From Lachnospiraceae bacterium (GTDB taxonomy: Bacteria; Bacillota; Clostridia; Lachnospirales; Lachnospiraceae): DNA of 64,000 nt. Positions 9,144 to 18,143 of the stretch are shown here, in pieces. Under the pieces are notes generated by a model. That model made no database searches and was not told the DNA's origin. It saw nothing but the letters and a program-made list of their open reading frames with translations. The stretch spans positions 1-64,000 of the forward strand of contig VSND01000015.1 of assembly GCA_009774145.1 (NCBI GenBank). The letters are read 5' to 3'. The first letter of the stretch is position 1, and every line of letters starts with the position of its first letter. The translations under genes were made by a program, and so were the position numbers.

Positions 9144-9560
9144 TCATGATTTTAAGATGATTTCCAGAAATTCTTCCGGGGCAACTGCCGGGACTGCAGA
9201 GCCTTCAAAATCATCCGTATTTCTCGTGATAATATACTCTGCTTTGATCCTTTCAGCGCACCTGTCCTGAAGACAATCTTCAAAGTCTTTAAATTCTGTC
9301 ATTTTGATTGCTTTTACCACATCTTCATGACTGACTCCTTCTATTCGTAAAAATTCACAGAGATCAGACAGCCACTTTCTCCGTTTGATTTCCGGTACTT
9401 TCCGCAAAATATACCAGAGATTGGGAACAGAATGAAATGCCATACAGCCATCCAGTTTTCCACCGGCACATTGCGCAATCACATCTGAAGAGGCTTTATA
9501 AAATGGTTCCCGGGTCATCAGAAAATCGATTACTACATTTGTATCAATCAGTACTACCAA
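9144..9560 (-). CDS. PIN-domain RNase toxin of a type II toxin-antitoxin pair
   Basis: 138 residues starting MVVLIDTNVVIDFLMTREPF, the PIN signature with the first catalytic Asp. Further acidic residues are in EFKDFEDCLQ and ITRNTDDF near the end, so the metal-binding set looks complete. PIN toxins of this group cleave RNA and are neutralised by the partner gene. The TTG start at 9560 lies inside the antitoxin gene (17-base overlap) with GAGGG upstream, so the pair is translationally coupled. Normal length for the family. Confidence 0.8.
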   Translation of the reverse strand: MVVLIDTNVVIDFLMTREPFYKASSDVIAQCAGGKLDGCMAFHSVPNLWYILRKVPEIKRRKWLSDLCEFLRIEGVSHEDVVKAIKMTEFKDFEDCLQDRCAERIKAEYIITRNTDDFEGSAVPAVAPEEFLEIILKS

Positions 9561-9843
9561 ATTTTTCTGCCCTCGCTTCCTCCAGTTCTTTCACAGGATC
9601 AAAATCATCCGGAAGATACTGCCGGATTTCTTCTCTGGCAGTATCCAGCCTGCGAAATGCCTGCATTCCTCTATTCTCTTCCGGTGATGGCATGGCTGCC
9701 ATATCTGTTTTTTCACTCTGTGACATCAGTCTGCGGATAATCTCTATTAAAAAACTGATATTGTCATCTGACAATCCGCTGATCATTCGAACCGCTTCCT
9801 GCTGCAATTCAGACACAAAAATCACCTCTCTTTTAATCTTCAT
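9544..9843 (-). CDS. Antitoxin partner of PIN toxin
   Basis: 99 residues (MKIKREVIFVSELQQEAVRM..., ending DDFDPVKELEEARAEKFGSTD). An N-terminal helical region is followed by a charged tail, as usual for DNA-binding/toxin-wrapping antitoxins that precede PIN toxins in Lachnospiraceae. Assignment rests on the overlapping toxin gene and size; the DNA-binding fold is not identified with certainty. Confidence 0.65.
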   Translation of the reverse strand: MKIKREVIFVSELQQEAVRMISGLSDDNISFLIEIIRRLMSQSEKTDMAAMPSPEENRGMQAFRRLDTAREEIRQYLPDDFDPVKELEEARAEKFGSTD

Positions 9844-9956
9844 AATACCTGCAGTTACATCATATCACGTTGCATGCACCTTCACAACCGAAAAAAGAGA
9901 AACTTTTAAAGGCGGTTCAAATACTTTGAGGACTGCTTTTAGGGACTCAGAATCTG

Positions 9957-10208
9957 TTATCCCTGATAATTGAACAGATTCACGATTTTCCGGGTCAGAG
10001 TGGGCAGGATGGTATCTTTAAAAAGCGTATACAGCCCGGTCAGCAAAAGGGCTCCTACTACCACAGAAATCAGGATCTTAAGCGCTGTATCCATCAAGCC
10101 TTCCCCGGATTTCCGGGTGAAAACCTCCGCCAGCTTCGCCCTGACCTGCATTCCCTTCACATAGCCCTTTACCGCCAGATCGTTCATTTTGTCAGTCAGT
10201 CTCTTCAT
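9957..10208 (-). CDS. Small DUF6133-like membrane protein
   Basis: 83 residues: a charged N-terminal helix (MKRLTDKMNDLAVKGYVKG), one hydrophobic segment at about 48-65 (LKILISVVVGALLLTGLYTLF) and a short C-terminus. This resembles the DUF6133 group of small single-span proteins, often seen in mobile or conjugative regions of Lachnospiraceae, with a pilin-like look (short positive N-terminus plus hydrophobic helix). No function is known. No neighbouring transfer genes are present. Confidence 0.5.
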   Translation of the reverse strand: MKRLTDKMNDLAVKGYVKGMQVRAKLAEVFTRKSGEGLMDTALKILISVVVGALLLTGLYTLFKDTILPTLTRKIVNLFNYQG

Positions 10209-10617
10209 AGATTCATTCTCCTTTTCTCGATTGAAATTGTTGGTTGTATGGCAGATCCGCAGGAAATCCCTGCAATTATACCCGCTTCATCACAAACTGC
10301 TTACCAGAACGGTAGTTTGTGATAAGATGTGTTTGGGTAGTTTGGGTTGGGTAAACAGGGGTTGGAAAAAACTGACAACTGACACTGAACATTAGAAAAT
10401 ACTTACGAACAAATAAATAAGATTATATTAAATCTGATATTAGACAGGTGAATGTTATTTTAGTGTCAAGTTGTCTGATTTTCCAATTTCAGGGATGAAA
10501 ATTGGTCGTTTTCATCCCCTCCGCTGCTTTTCACAACGTTTTTTCTCTTGGACGAAATCAATGGAACCCCTTGATTTTTCGGGATTTTCTTTAACTTGGC
10601 ACTATAATAACACTCTC
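10209..10617. other. Gene-free stretch
   Basis: About 400 bases with an unusual GT-rich part on the plus strand (10300-10370, repeated TTTGGGT/TTGGG) followed by AT-rich sequence. No convincing ORF, RNA or repeat was recognised. Confidence 0.3.
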
Positions 10618-10706
10618 CCCCACCTGATTATTCGGATACTCACGAAACCCCGGCAGCGGCCGCGCGCCTCTCTGCAGATACGCTTTCACTTTTTCTCCGT
10701 ACGCTG
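10618..10706 (-). pseudogene. Displaced 3' fragment of the S8 protease gene
   Basis: Nearly identical to 11797-11882, the part of the nearby subtilisin-like gene that encodes the stretch around GFREYPNNQVG. The match starts at CACCTGATTATTCGG and runs to the TTTTCTCCGTAC segment with a few substitutions. It has no reading frame of its own. It shows a past duplication or recombination of the protease 3' end by about 1.2 kb. Confidence 0.8.
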
Positions 10707-10731
10707 CTGTCAAGTAAGAACTAATAAATTC

Positions 10732-10860
10732 TTATATTTCTTTGAAAATAATGTCAAACTCTGTCTCATTATGGATATACCTTATAGTATCTATTATTAG
10801 TTCTATTTCCTCTTTCATTGCCACTTCTCGCCCGAAAATTTCTTTTGTTCTTTCTTGCAT
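10732..10860 (-). CDS. Small hypothetical protein, 42 residues
   Basis: ATG at 10860 preceded by TATAGGAGTCA gives a well-placed ribosome site; the frame encodes MQERTKEIFGREVAMKEEIE... and ends at 10732. Strongly charged, mostly helical, no recognised family. It lies among toxin-antitoxin remnants and could be a small antitoxin or a relic. Too short for confidence on its own. Confidence 0.4.
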   Translation of the reverse strand: MQERTKEIFGREVAMKEEIELIIDTIRYIHNETEFDIIFKEI

Positions 10861-10878
10861 TGACTCCTATAAACAAGA

Positions 10879-10914
10879 ACAGAGAATCCGCATCCATTTG
10901 ACACGATTCTCTGT
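10879..10914 (-). terminator. Hairpin terminator
   Basis: Perfect 10-bp arms ACAGAGAATC and GATTCTCTGT with a 16-base loop; on the minus strand it is followed by TTCTTGTTT. It lies just after the small gene ending at 10953. Confidence 0.5.
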
Positions 10915-10952
10915 CTTTCGTCTCCGTATTCTTATCTCCCAATCAGGAACAA

Positions 10953-11177
10953 TTATAAAATCTGCCCTTTTCCTGTATATGGATGACTCTTTGCATATGC
11001 AGCCGCATTCGCTGTAAACTCTCCTGGCTGCATTTTATCAAAATATTCTCTTTGCCATACTGTATAATCAAAATTATCTCTTTTAATGAGGGCAATAAAA
11101 TGCTCCGCATCGACTACTCCCAAATTTTCCACAAGACACGCAAAGCCCTGATCCAAAATCTCTACTGCATTATTCAT
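10953..11177 (-). CDS. Small partner gene of a PIN toxin (antitoxin-like)
   Basis: 74 residues (MNNAVEILDQGFACLVENLGVVDAEHF, then NFDYTVWQREYFDKM). This E/D-rich sequence with DYTxWQRxxF is typical of small genes paired with COG-type PIN toxins in Clostridia. It overlaps the end of the truncated PIN gene by 8 bases. An antitoxin role is inferred from pairing. Confidence 0.5.
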   Translation of the reverse strand: MNNAVEILDQGFACLVENLGVVDAEHFIALIKRDNFDYTVWQREYFDKMQPGEFTANAAAYAKSHPYTGKGQIL

Positions 11178-11544
11178 AATCTGCCTCCATTCTTCTGATA
11201 AATTCCCCTGGTGTAACCAACTTTATATTTTCTGAATGGTATTTCAGCAGGCGGTCATCTGTAGTAATGAAATACTTACATTGTGCTATAACAGCGCAGG
11301 CCACATGGCATGCATCTTTCTCTTTTATGCCCGTCTTCATAATTTCACTGGCACATTTTTCAATCTCATTTTTACTTCTGTCACTAACATATATGCTTGT
11401 ATACTCCCTTATAAATCTCTCAATGGCCATTTTCTTCTGCAATGACCTGTTTCTATCATTTTCATAATCAAGCACATAGGATGTCACCAATTCCAGATTG
11501 CCTTTCTTTATCATATCCTGAATATGAAGTAAAAACCCCTTCAT
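11170..11544 (-). pseudogene. PIN-domain toxin lacking its N-terminus
   Basis: 124 residues. The C-terminal half is PIN-like (GIKEKDACHVACAVIAQCKYFITTDDRLLKY), with the two late acidic residues. The first ~30 residues of the family, which carry the initial beta strand and catalytic Asp (typically xYLDNCCxNRPxDDQ), are absent: the frame begins MKGFLLHIQDMIKKGNLELVTSY. The sequence before the ATG at 11544 has a stop and no such motif. Probably inactive; the ATG does have AAGGAAACT before it. Confidence 0.6.
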
Positions 11545-11758
11545 AGTTTCCTTAATTATATCATGTCTTTCCCATTCCGTATATATTCTTTTTCAGTACT
11601 TTTCAATAATTCAATGAATTATCTGTCAATTCAACCGAATGATTATATATTCCATTCAAGTATTCACTTAGCTTTCCACTACTAATAGTATACCAAACAT
11701 ACGTTCTGTTTTCAATAGATAATTATTGTTAAATTTAATTATTTTTTCTCAGACATCA

Positions 11759-13549
11759 TCACCCCGGCAGACTGTCCCTCACACACAGCGCCCCATACCC
11801 CACCTGATTATTCGGATACTCACGAAACCCCGGCAGCGGCCGCGCCCCGCGCTGCAGATACGCTTTTACCTTTTCCCCGTACAAAAACGGATCTTCCCCG
11901 TCCACCACGCCATACTGCATAAGCAGCGCCGCCGCGCCGGTCACGAAGGGCGTGGCGAAAGAGGTCCCGGTCTGGCTCACATACCGGCCGTCCGGCGCCG
12001 CCGTCTCGATGTTCACCCCGGGAGCCGCCAGGGAAGGCTTTAAGGCCCCGCCGTCTTCCGATCCCCGCCCGGAAAAGTCCGCGTAGGCGTCCGTGGCGGT
12101 ATTGTAGGCGCCCACGGTGATAACATTGGAGGCCGTGGAGGGAATCGTCAGCGTATCGCTCTCCCGGGGGCGCAGGAAACGGGTGGCGCTTCCCGTGGCG
12201 GCGCTGCTGGGAAACCACATCTGATAGCTGCCGTCCACGATTCTTCCCGGCACCAGCCGCACGTTCCAGACACCGGAGTCAATATAGTCCCCCAGTGGAA
12301 GAAAATCCACATAGATTTCCTGTTCCACGCTGTAGGGGCTGGGTTCTCCATAGTAGACCAGAAGCTCCGTTCTCCCCGCCCGGTATCGCTGGGTGGCCGG
12401 ACGCTCGTAGAAGGGCCCCAGGACCGTTCCGTTTGGATGGACGAGAAAAATGTCAAATGTATCCACATAATTTTTCCAGATCTGCAGGCTCAGGGTCGGC
12501 TCGTAATTCCCCACCGCAAATTCCACATTCTGAATCTCCCCGGCCGCAAGCCTGCCTCCCGCATGTCCGGCCGCTGCGCCTTCGTTGCCGCTGCCCACGC
12601 AGAAAACCGATTTCCACAGATTGCTGATGTCATCTATATAAGTCTCCAGAAGACTCTTCCCCGTATGGGAACCGTAGGTATTGCCGAAGCTGATGTTGAT
12701 TGCTACCGGCATCCGGTATTCCAGCGCCTTTTCAATCACATAGTTGATCCCCATCATCAGCTCCGTCGTCCGGGGAAAGCTGTCCGCCCTCGGACTCCCC
12801 AGCTTTACCACAAGGATCTCGCTCTCATAGGCCACGCCGTTATTGCCCGCGGCAATGGCCAGAACGCCGGTTCCGTGCCCGCTCACGTCCCGGCTCACCG
12901 GCAGCGCATTCTGCCGCGCCAACATTTCACCAGACGTCTTACGGACAGCTCCCTGCTGCATCAGCCCTTCATCAGACGCCTCCCGAACTGCTTCCTGTTG
13001 CGTCAGCCCCTCCCGCGTCAGCGCTTCATTGAGCTGCTCCTGCGTATACTCCGTTCCCACATAGTATCCGGGCGGCGGCGTCCCCTCCGCCGTCTGATCC
13101 CACAGGGCGCGGATCCGCGTGGTCCCGTCCAGGTTCCGGAACTCCGGATGGCGGTAATCCGCCCCGGAATCCAGCACCGCCACCAGCACCCCTCTTCCTG
13201 TGAGAGACAGGGGCGGACGCTGCACCGGCGTCATGCAGGAGGCCCGCTTTCCGTTTGCTCTTGCAAAATAAAGGCGCTTCGGCTTCTCGATATATTCGAT
13301 CTCCGGAATATCCGCCAGCCACCCGATCAGCGACTCCGGCACCACCAGGATGGCGTATTCATTCAAAAGCCGGGTCACCTGAATATTTTCGGAGGCGATC
13401 CGCTCCAGGTCTCCCGTATATTTGACGATCAGCTCCCAGGTCCGCTCCTCCCGGTCATAGCCGGTATTTAACACAACGGATTTCTCCCGCTCTTCCTCCG
13501 TAGCCTCCAGCGCCAGATTCAGCTGGTTCTCAATCTTCTGGTCATTCAT
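11759..13549 (-). CDS. S8 (subtilisin-like) serine protease, clostridial Csp-like type
   Basis: 596 residues from the ATG at 13549 (GGGAGTG 6 bases upstream). Catalytic triad visible: Asp about 127 in VAVLDSGADYRHPEF, His about 225 in DVSGHGTGVLAIAAG, Ser about 530 in QTGTSFATPFVTGAAALLMQYG. No signal peptide is seen; an N-terminal prodomain-like segment (VKYTGDLERI...VVPESLI) precedes the catalytic domain, and a jelly-roll-type insert lies between His and Ser, as in CspA/B/C-related proteases of Clostridia. A Gln/Glu-rich insertion (TREGLTQQEAVREAS) before the His is unusual and looks like an internal 15-residue repeat. The substrate is unknown; spore or cell-surface processing is possible by family. 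Confidence 0.85.
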   Translation of the reverse strand: MNDQKIENQLNLALEATEEEREKSVVLNTGYDREERTWELIVKYTGDLERIASENIQVTRLLNEYAILVVPESLIGWLADIPEIEYIEKPKRLYFARANGKRASCMTPVQRPPLSLTGRGVLVAVLDSGADYRHPEFRNLDGTTRIRALWDQTAEGTPPPGYYVGTEYTQEQLNEALTREGLTQQEAVREASDEGLMQQGAVRKTSGEMLARQNALPVSRDVSGHGTGVLAIAAGNNGVAYESEILVVKLGSPRADSFPRTTELMMGINYVIEKALEYRMPVAINISFGNTYGSHTGKSLLETYIDDISNLWKSVFCVGSGNEGAAAGHAGGRLAAGEIQNVEFAVGNYEPTLSLQIWKNYVDTFDIFLVHPNGTVLGPFYERPATQRYRAGRTELLVYYGEPSPYSVEQEIYVDFLPLGDYIDSGVWNVRLVPGRIVDGSYQMWFPSSAATGSATRFLRPRESDTLTIPSTASNVITVGAYNTATDAYADFSGRGSEDGGALKPSLAAPGVNIETAAPDGRYVSQTGTSFATPFVTGAAALLMQYGVVDGEDPFLYGEKVKAYLQRGARPLPGFREYPNNQVGYGALCVRDSLPG

Positions 13550-13624
13550 CGCACACTCCCGCCGCCCCTGATGGGATTTCTTCCTTATATGATATGTCAC
13601 AAGGCTCCGGCCGCCCACCAAAAA

Positions 13625-14956
13625 TCAGTATCCATACCGCTTCCTGTATTTCCAGTACACTCCCGCCGACAGGAGAAGCGCCATCAGCTCCGCCGCCGGC
13701 GTCGCCAGCCAGATCCCGTTCACGCCCAGCAGCAGGGGCAGCACGATCATGGCAGCCAGCATCAACACAAAGGATCTGGAAAATGCCAGCACCGCCGACA
13801 CCACTCCGTTGGACAATGCGGTAAACATTCCGCTGGCAAAAATATTAAAACCGATGAAAAGCAATGCGATCGTGCAGATCCGGTTCCCGGTTACCGCCAG
13901 CGCATACACCGGATCCTCCGGACGGGCAAAGACCGATACCAGCGGCTCCGTAAGTCCAAGGGACACTGCCACCGTGATCACGGACACCACCCCGATCACC
14001 TTCCGGCTCAACGCCACCAGTTTTTTCAGCTTCTCCCGGTTCTGCTCTCCGTGGTAAAAGCTGAGCATGGGCGCCACGCCGTAAGAATATCCCGTGTACA
14101 GCGAGCTGGCAAACATGAGCACATACATGATGATCGTGACCGCCGCCACCCCGTCTTCCCCCACGCAGGTGAGCATGGTCCAGTTGAACATCATGGTGAC
14201 AATCCCGGTTACCAGCGCCGTGGCCATCTCCGAACATCCATTCGACGCTGCGTTTACAAGGACCCTCAGCCGAAACACCGGCTTTTTAAAATGCAGCAGG
14301 CTCTCCTTCCGGCCAAACACGAACAGGCCCGCCACCGCCGTCACGGAATATCCCAGCCCGGTGGCGATGGCCGCACCGCCGATCCCCAGATGGAACACCG
14401 CCAGAAATACATAGTCCAGCACCATATTCAGCACGCCTCCGGTCACGGAACAGATCAGGGAAAGCGCTGCCTTCTCACTGGCGATCAGATAGAGCGTAAA
14501 ATTATTCATCAGCAGGATGGGCACCGTAAATACCAGATAGCGGCTCAAATATTCCACGCAGTACCCCTCCACCCGGGCCGACAGACCCATGCCGGCGAAG
14601 ACGCGGCCCATGGCGAGATATCCAAGTCCCCACATGAGGAGCCCCACCGCCGCATTGATCAGAATCAGCGCCGTAAAGTCTTCTCTTGCCTCTTCTGCTT
14701 TTTTCTCGCCCATCTTCTTCATAATGACTGCGCTGCCTCCCGTAGCCAGCATGGTGGAGACGGCTGTGACCAGCTGAATCACGGGCGCGGTCAGATTGAT
14801 GGCGGAAAGAGCGTCCGTACCGATGAGATTTGACACAAACAGACCGTCGACCATGGTGTAAAAGGACATAAACACCGTCATGGCGATGGTTGGAACGGCG
14901 AATTTCAGGATATTTTTCAGAGTTACCGGTTTCAGGTATCCATTTTGATTTTCCAT
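13625..14956 (-). CDS. MATE-family multidrug efflux transporter (MepA-like)
   Basis: About 443 residues, 12 predicted membrane segments in two halves. Family marks include FAVPTIAMTVFMSFYTMVDGLFVSNLIGTDALSAIN at the start and GYSYGVAPMLSFYHGEQN after the midpoint. Exports cationic drugs by Na+ or H+ antiport in this family. The start at 14956 is set by AAGGAG 7 bases upstream; the longer frame has no ribosome site. It lies 75 bases upstream of the S8 gene on the same strand, but no shared function is evident. Confidence 0.9.
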   Translation of the reverse strand: MENQNGYLKPVTLKNILKFAVPTIAMTVFMSFYTMVDGLFVSNLIGTDALSAINLTAPVIQLVTAVSTMLATGGSAVIMKKMGEKKAEEAREDFTALILINAAVGLLMWGLGYLAMGRVFAGMGLSARVEGYCVEYLSRYLVFTVPILLMNNFTLYLIASEKAALSLICSVTGGVLNMVLDYVFLAVFHLGIGGAAIATGLGYSVTAVAGLFVFGRKESLLHFKKPVFRLRVLVNAASNGCSEMATALVTGIVTMMFNWTMLTCVGEDGVAAVTIIMYVLMFASSLYTGYSYGVAPMLSFYHGEQNREKLKKLVALSRKVIGVVSVITVAVSLGLTEPLVSVFARPEDPVYALAVTGNRICTIALLFIGFNIFASGMFTALSNGVVSAVLAFSRSFVLMLAAMIVLPLLLGVNGIWLATPAAELMALLLSAGVYWKYRKRYGY

Positions 14957-15141
14957 GTTTTTTCTCCTTTTGTCTTGCATTTGTCCCCTGTATCCGGTAT
15001 CATAAACCATACAATAACTGTACAGTCAAGAGCCATTTGCAGAAAATCGGCAGGGAACAGAGATTGCATGTCACTCGGCTTCATGCTATCTTTTATATAG
15101 GAACAAACTGACAAATCGGAATGTAAGTGGAGAATAAATGT

Positions 15142-15603
15142 ATGAAGGATTACGATAATTTATGGGATGATTATTCGATTGAGTTCAACTCAAAACTGGT
15201 AGATTCAGGCGGAGACTGGAGCAGACTTGATGAAGACGAACAGGAGATTGCAGCTTTGTGGAAGCTGTATGTGGATATCAATAACGGAGGATTTATCCAG
15301 TTCTTCTGCAACTGGGGCTTCCAATGTTTATGTTATGCCATGCGTGGGCTGAAACGCATAGAAGATACCAGTCTGTACGATTTGTTGGACGATACCTATT
15401 GTAATGTTCTGGATAAATTTAAAAATGACACCAGATTAACAGCGTATTGGGATATACCAGAATATTTGACGGATGAAGATATGGAACGCCTTGACGCTGC
15501 CGATACACAGTTTTACGAAACGGAATGTGAGCATTTTACAAAAATGGCTTACGAATATTATAGTCAAACGCTGAAGAAAATGGTAACGCCGGTTAATGGT
15601 TAA
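15142..15603 (+). CDS. DUF4375-family protein
   Basis: About 153 residues, acidic, with INNGGFIQFFCNWG near residue 50, the hallmark of DUF4375 (DMP19-like) proteins. Function unknown; these are common cytosolic proteins, sometimes near toxin genes. The ATG at 15142 is preferred because GTGGAG lies about 10 bases upstream; an upstream GTG at 15127 would overlap that site. Confidence 0.7.
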   Translation: MKDYDNLWDDYSIEFNSKLVDSGGDWSRLDEDEQEIAALWKLYVDINNGGFIQFFCNWGFQCLCYAMRGLKRIEDTSLYDLLDDTYCNVLDKFKNDTRLTAYWDIPEYLTDEDMERLDAADTQFYETECEHFTKMAYEYYSQTLKKMVTPVNG

Positions 15604-15715
15604 TTATCCCTGTTTGCGGTAAACAGAACTCCCATTGATCGGGCTGGTAAACATCCAAAACAGGCGCAGTGCGCAGTTTGTCAACACCATGATATCAGAA
15701 AGGAAGGATACTAAA

Positions 15716-16420
15716 ATGCCGGAATTACCCAGTATTCCACTCACCCACCAGGAAGGCGTATACAAGGTGGCCGATTTCAGCGGGGACCTTGACGACGACA
15801 ACGCAATTTTCTTAGACTATGACCCCCAGTATCAAATGCTCACCTATGATATTCCTGTGGGAAAGGACCGGCGCGGGATGACGCTGTACAATGTACCGGA
15901 AGACGATCTCGACCGGACGCTCCTTGCCGCCTATGACAAGGAGGGACACCTTCAGACCATCACCGCCATGCTGAGCGGTCACGAAACGCTTTTGTACATC
16001 CGTTATGAAAACGAAGAGCATGCCAGGCAGAAAATCCATAGATTTGCCATCCGGAATGCAAATGCCATAATTGAACAAATCCAACGATGTCCGGATGTCG
16101 TGGCAAGGCTTTTCATTGAGTATTACATGGATGCGGATACCATAGATTACCATGCAGTGATTGGCACCGCGGCTCAGATGGAAGCAGTCATGCAGAAAGG
16201 TCATTACGAGGATTCCTGCGACTATTCCGGCAACTACCCATCCGAAAACATTGAGGGCGATAATGAGAGGCTGATCACAATGGTGCGCTGCGCCGAAGGC
16301 CATCCATGTGAAAATTTCCGGTATGCAGTGGAAATTATGTCAAGACATATCGAGGAACACGCGTTGCCAGCGCTGCACAAGACGGAGGATTTTAAATTTA
16401 TCTGTGCGGAATATGACTGA
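15716..16420 (+). CDS. Hypothetical acidic protein
   Basis: About 234 residues from the ATG at 15716 (AGAAAGGAAGG upstream). Features: FSGDLDDDNAIFLDYDPQ at the start, HETLLYIRYENEEHARQKI in the middle, and a Tyr/Asp-rich C-terminus. No recognised domain, signal or membrane segment. It may belong with the following small membrane genes, which are spaced closely on the same strand. Confidence 0.6.
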   Translation: MPELPSIPLTHQEGVYKVADFSGDLDDDNAIFLDYDPQYQMLTYDIPVGKDRRGMTLYNVPEDDLDRTLLAAYDKEGHLQTITAMLSGHETLLYIRYENEEHARQKIHRFAIRNANAIIEQIQRCPDVVARLFIEYYMDADTIDYHAVIGTAAQMEAVMQKGHYEDSCDYSGNYPSENIEGDNERLITMVRCAEGHPCENFRYAVEIMSRHIEEHALPALHKTEDFKFICAEYD

Positions 16421-16446
16421 AAATCAGAATCGAAAGAGAGGATACC

Positions 16447-16608
16447 ATGAAAAAAATCGCTTTGACAGCAAGCATTCTGTTTATTATTTTAACTTTTATT
16501 GGCGCAGGATATGTTTTATATAACAAAGGGCAGGTAAATGCAGGGTATGCCGTTATTCCATCCGTATTTGCCATTGCCAGTACCGCCTTTTATCGAAACC
16601 AAAAATAA
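16447..16608 (+). CDS. Small membrane protein, 53 residues
   Basis: ATG at 16447 after GAGAGGATACC. Translation MKKIALTASILFIILTFIGA then GYVLYNKGQVNAGYAVIPSVF and a basic C-terminus, giving two hydrophobic stretches. Similar short two-span proteins are common beside DUF3784 genes in Clostridia. Function unknown. Confidence 0.6.
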   Translation: MKKIALTASILFIILTFIGAGYVLYNKGQVNAGYAVIPSVFAIASTAFYRNQK

Positions 16609-16674
16609 CAGCTGCATTGATGCGTTTAGGCAGAGCGGCAAACCGGAAGTTACAGAATCAGGAGTGGTAAAAGA

Positions 16675-16989
16675 ATGTTTTATGTTATTTTCGATTTCAT
16701 AATGGCAGTGATTATGTTTTTGTCTGGAACATGGTTTTACAAATCAGATGGGAAAGCTGCAAATTTCTTATCAGGTTACAATAGGAAGTCAGAAACTGAA
16801 CGTAAGAAATATGATGAAAAAACCATGTGTAAGGCTTACGGAAAAAGAATGATCGTTATGTCGCTGCCGTTTGTCCTGGGAATCATGATAGATATTCAAT
16901 ATCAGGGAATTGGTTGTTTGACTGCATGGATTGTATGGTTTGTTATGTTTATCTTATTACTTGTTGATAGAACCAAAAGAGAACGTTAA
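16675..16989 (+). CDS. DUF3784-family membrane protein
   Basis: 104 residues with three membrane segments (residues ~3-22, ~58-75, ~80-97) and the DUF3784 signature around KAANFLSGYN and KKYDEKTMCKAYGK. Function unknown; often next to small two-span proteins as here. The ATG at 16675 follows GGAGTGGTAAAAGA. Confidence 0.75.
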   Translation: MFYVIFDFIMAVIMFLSGTWFYKSDGKAANFLSGYNRKSETERKKYDEKTMCKAYGKRMIVMSLPFVLGIMIDIQYQGIGCLTAWIVWFVMFILLLVDRTKRER

Positions 16990-17103
16990 CTTCCCGTTTA
17001 TCGGGGTACTTCCATCATTGTGAAAGTGTCTCTGTCAGATATTCTCTTGATGAGTACTGTCAGCCGCCGCCCAGGTCTCTGAAATCTCCCGGAAGGAATC
17101 TGC

Positions 17104-17922
17104 ATGGAAAAAGAAAGAAAACTGCTCACCATCGGCCAGTTCGCCGCCCTCCACGGCATCAACAAAAAGACGCTTATGTGGTATGACCAGATCGGCCTGT
17201 TCCGGCCGGCCGCCGTCAACCCGGTCAACGGCTACCGCTGCTATGACTATCATCAGAGCGCCGTGCTGGAGACGATCCTGCTTCTGCGGGAACTGGACGT
17301 ATCCATCCAGGAGATCCAGGATTTTATGAAAGACCGTTCTGCCGAACATCTGAAATGCCTGCTGGAAGAAAAGATTGCCGGACTGGACCGGCAGCTTCGG
17401 CATCTGCAGGCGGTCCGAAAGACCCTGTGTGGCCATCACCAGAACATGGTCACCCTGCTGACCATGGACCTGTCTGAAATCAGTATTGTGGAAAAAGAAG
17501 AGCGCTGCCTGGTGACTGTGGAGATCGACCGGGACACTTCCTTTGAAAAAGAGGTGGAGCTGATTACCGCCGAGACTGCCCGGTACGGCCTCGGCCGCCT
17601 GCACAACGCCTCCTACGGCTCCATGATTCCCGTCTCCAGCCTTCAGGAGGGCAGCTTTGACGATTATACCCGGCTCTTTATCGAGATCCCCTTTCTGCCG
17701 CGCAAAAAAGGGCTGCATATACAGCCCGGCGGAACCTATCTAAGAGCTTTCCACAAAGGAGACTGGAATCAACTCCCCCAGCGGTATCAGGCGATCCTTT
17801 CCTATGCCCGGGAACAGGGCCTGACCCTGTCCGGCTTCTCTTATGAAAAAGGCATCAATGAGACCGTCGCCGACCGCATGGAAGACTATATTGTGCAGAT
17901 CGAGATCCCGGTTCGTGGGTGA
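17104..17922 (+). CDS. MerR-family regulator with GyrI-like effector domain
   Basis: 272 residues. An N-terminal winged helix (LLTIGQFAALHGINKKTLMWYDQIGLFRPA) is followed by a dimer coiled coil (residues ~80-115) and a C-terminal GyrI/BmrR-type ligand domain (LFIEIPFLP, YLRAFHKGDWNQL). This is the plan of BmrR-like multidrug sensors that activate efflux genes. No adjacent complete pump follows; only a MATE remnant lies at 18.7 kb. Confidence 0.85.
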   Translation: MEKERKLLTIGQFAALHGINKKTLMWYDQIGLFRPAAVNPVNGYRCYDYHQSAVLETILLLRELDVSIQEIQDFMKDRSAEHLKCLLEEKIAGLDRQLRHLQAVRKTLCGHHQNMVTLLTMDLSEISIVEKEERCLVTVEIDRDTSFEKEVELITAETARYGLGRLHNASYGSMIPVSSLQEGSFDDYTRLFIEIPFLPRKKGLHIQPGGTYLRAFHKGDWNQLPQRYQAILSYAREQGLTLSGFSYEKGINETVADRMEDYIVQIEIPVRG

Positions 17923-18079
17923 CCGACAAAATCAGACTACTGCCTCCAGAATCGTCCTGTCACCGCATTTTATTTCTTTTAAGCCTGTCTTTTTATTACA
18001 TCTGTCCGTTTTTTGTCCCGGGTCTGAGACTCTATATAAAAATTTCCGGCTCCGTTGATCATCAACTTCAAATCCCCTG

Positions 18080-18123
18080 TTGGCAAATTCATGATTTTGA
18101 TTTATTATGTAGCATGCTACATA
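18080..18123 (+). promoter_or_regulatory. Promoter with overlapping 18-bp palindromic operator
   Basis: TTGGCA (18080-18085), 17-base spacer, TATTAT (18103-18108). The perfect palindrome TATGTAGCATGCTACATA covers 18106-18123, overlapping the -10 box, 20 bases before the MarR-type gene. This is the expected place for autorepression. Confidence 0.7.
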
Positions 18124-18143
18124 TCTGCCGTCAGGAGAGTGCC

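Noticed and set aside
12437..14833. Long plus-strand frames (344 and 420 codons) opposite the S8 protease and MATE genes
   Set aside because: Antisense shadows; Arg/His/Pro-rich, no start signals.
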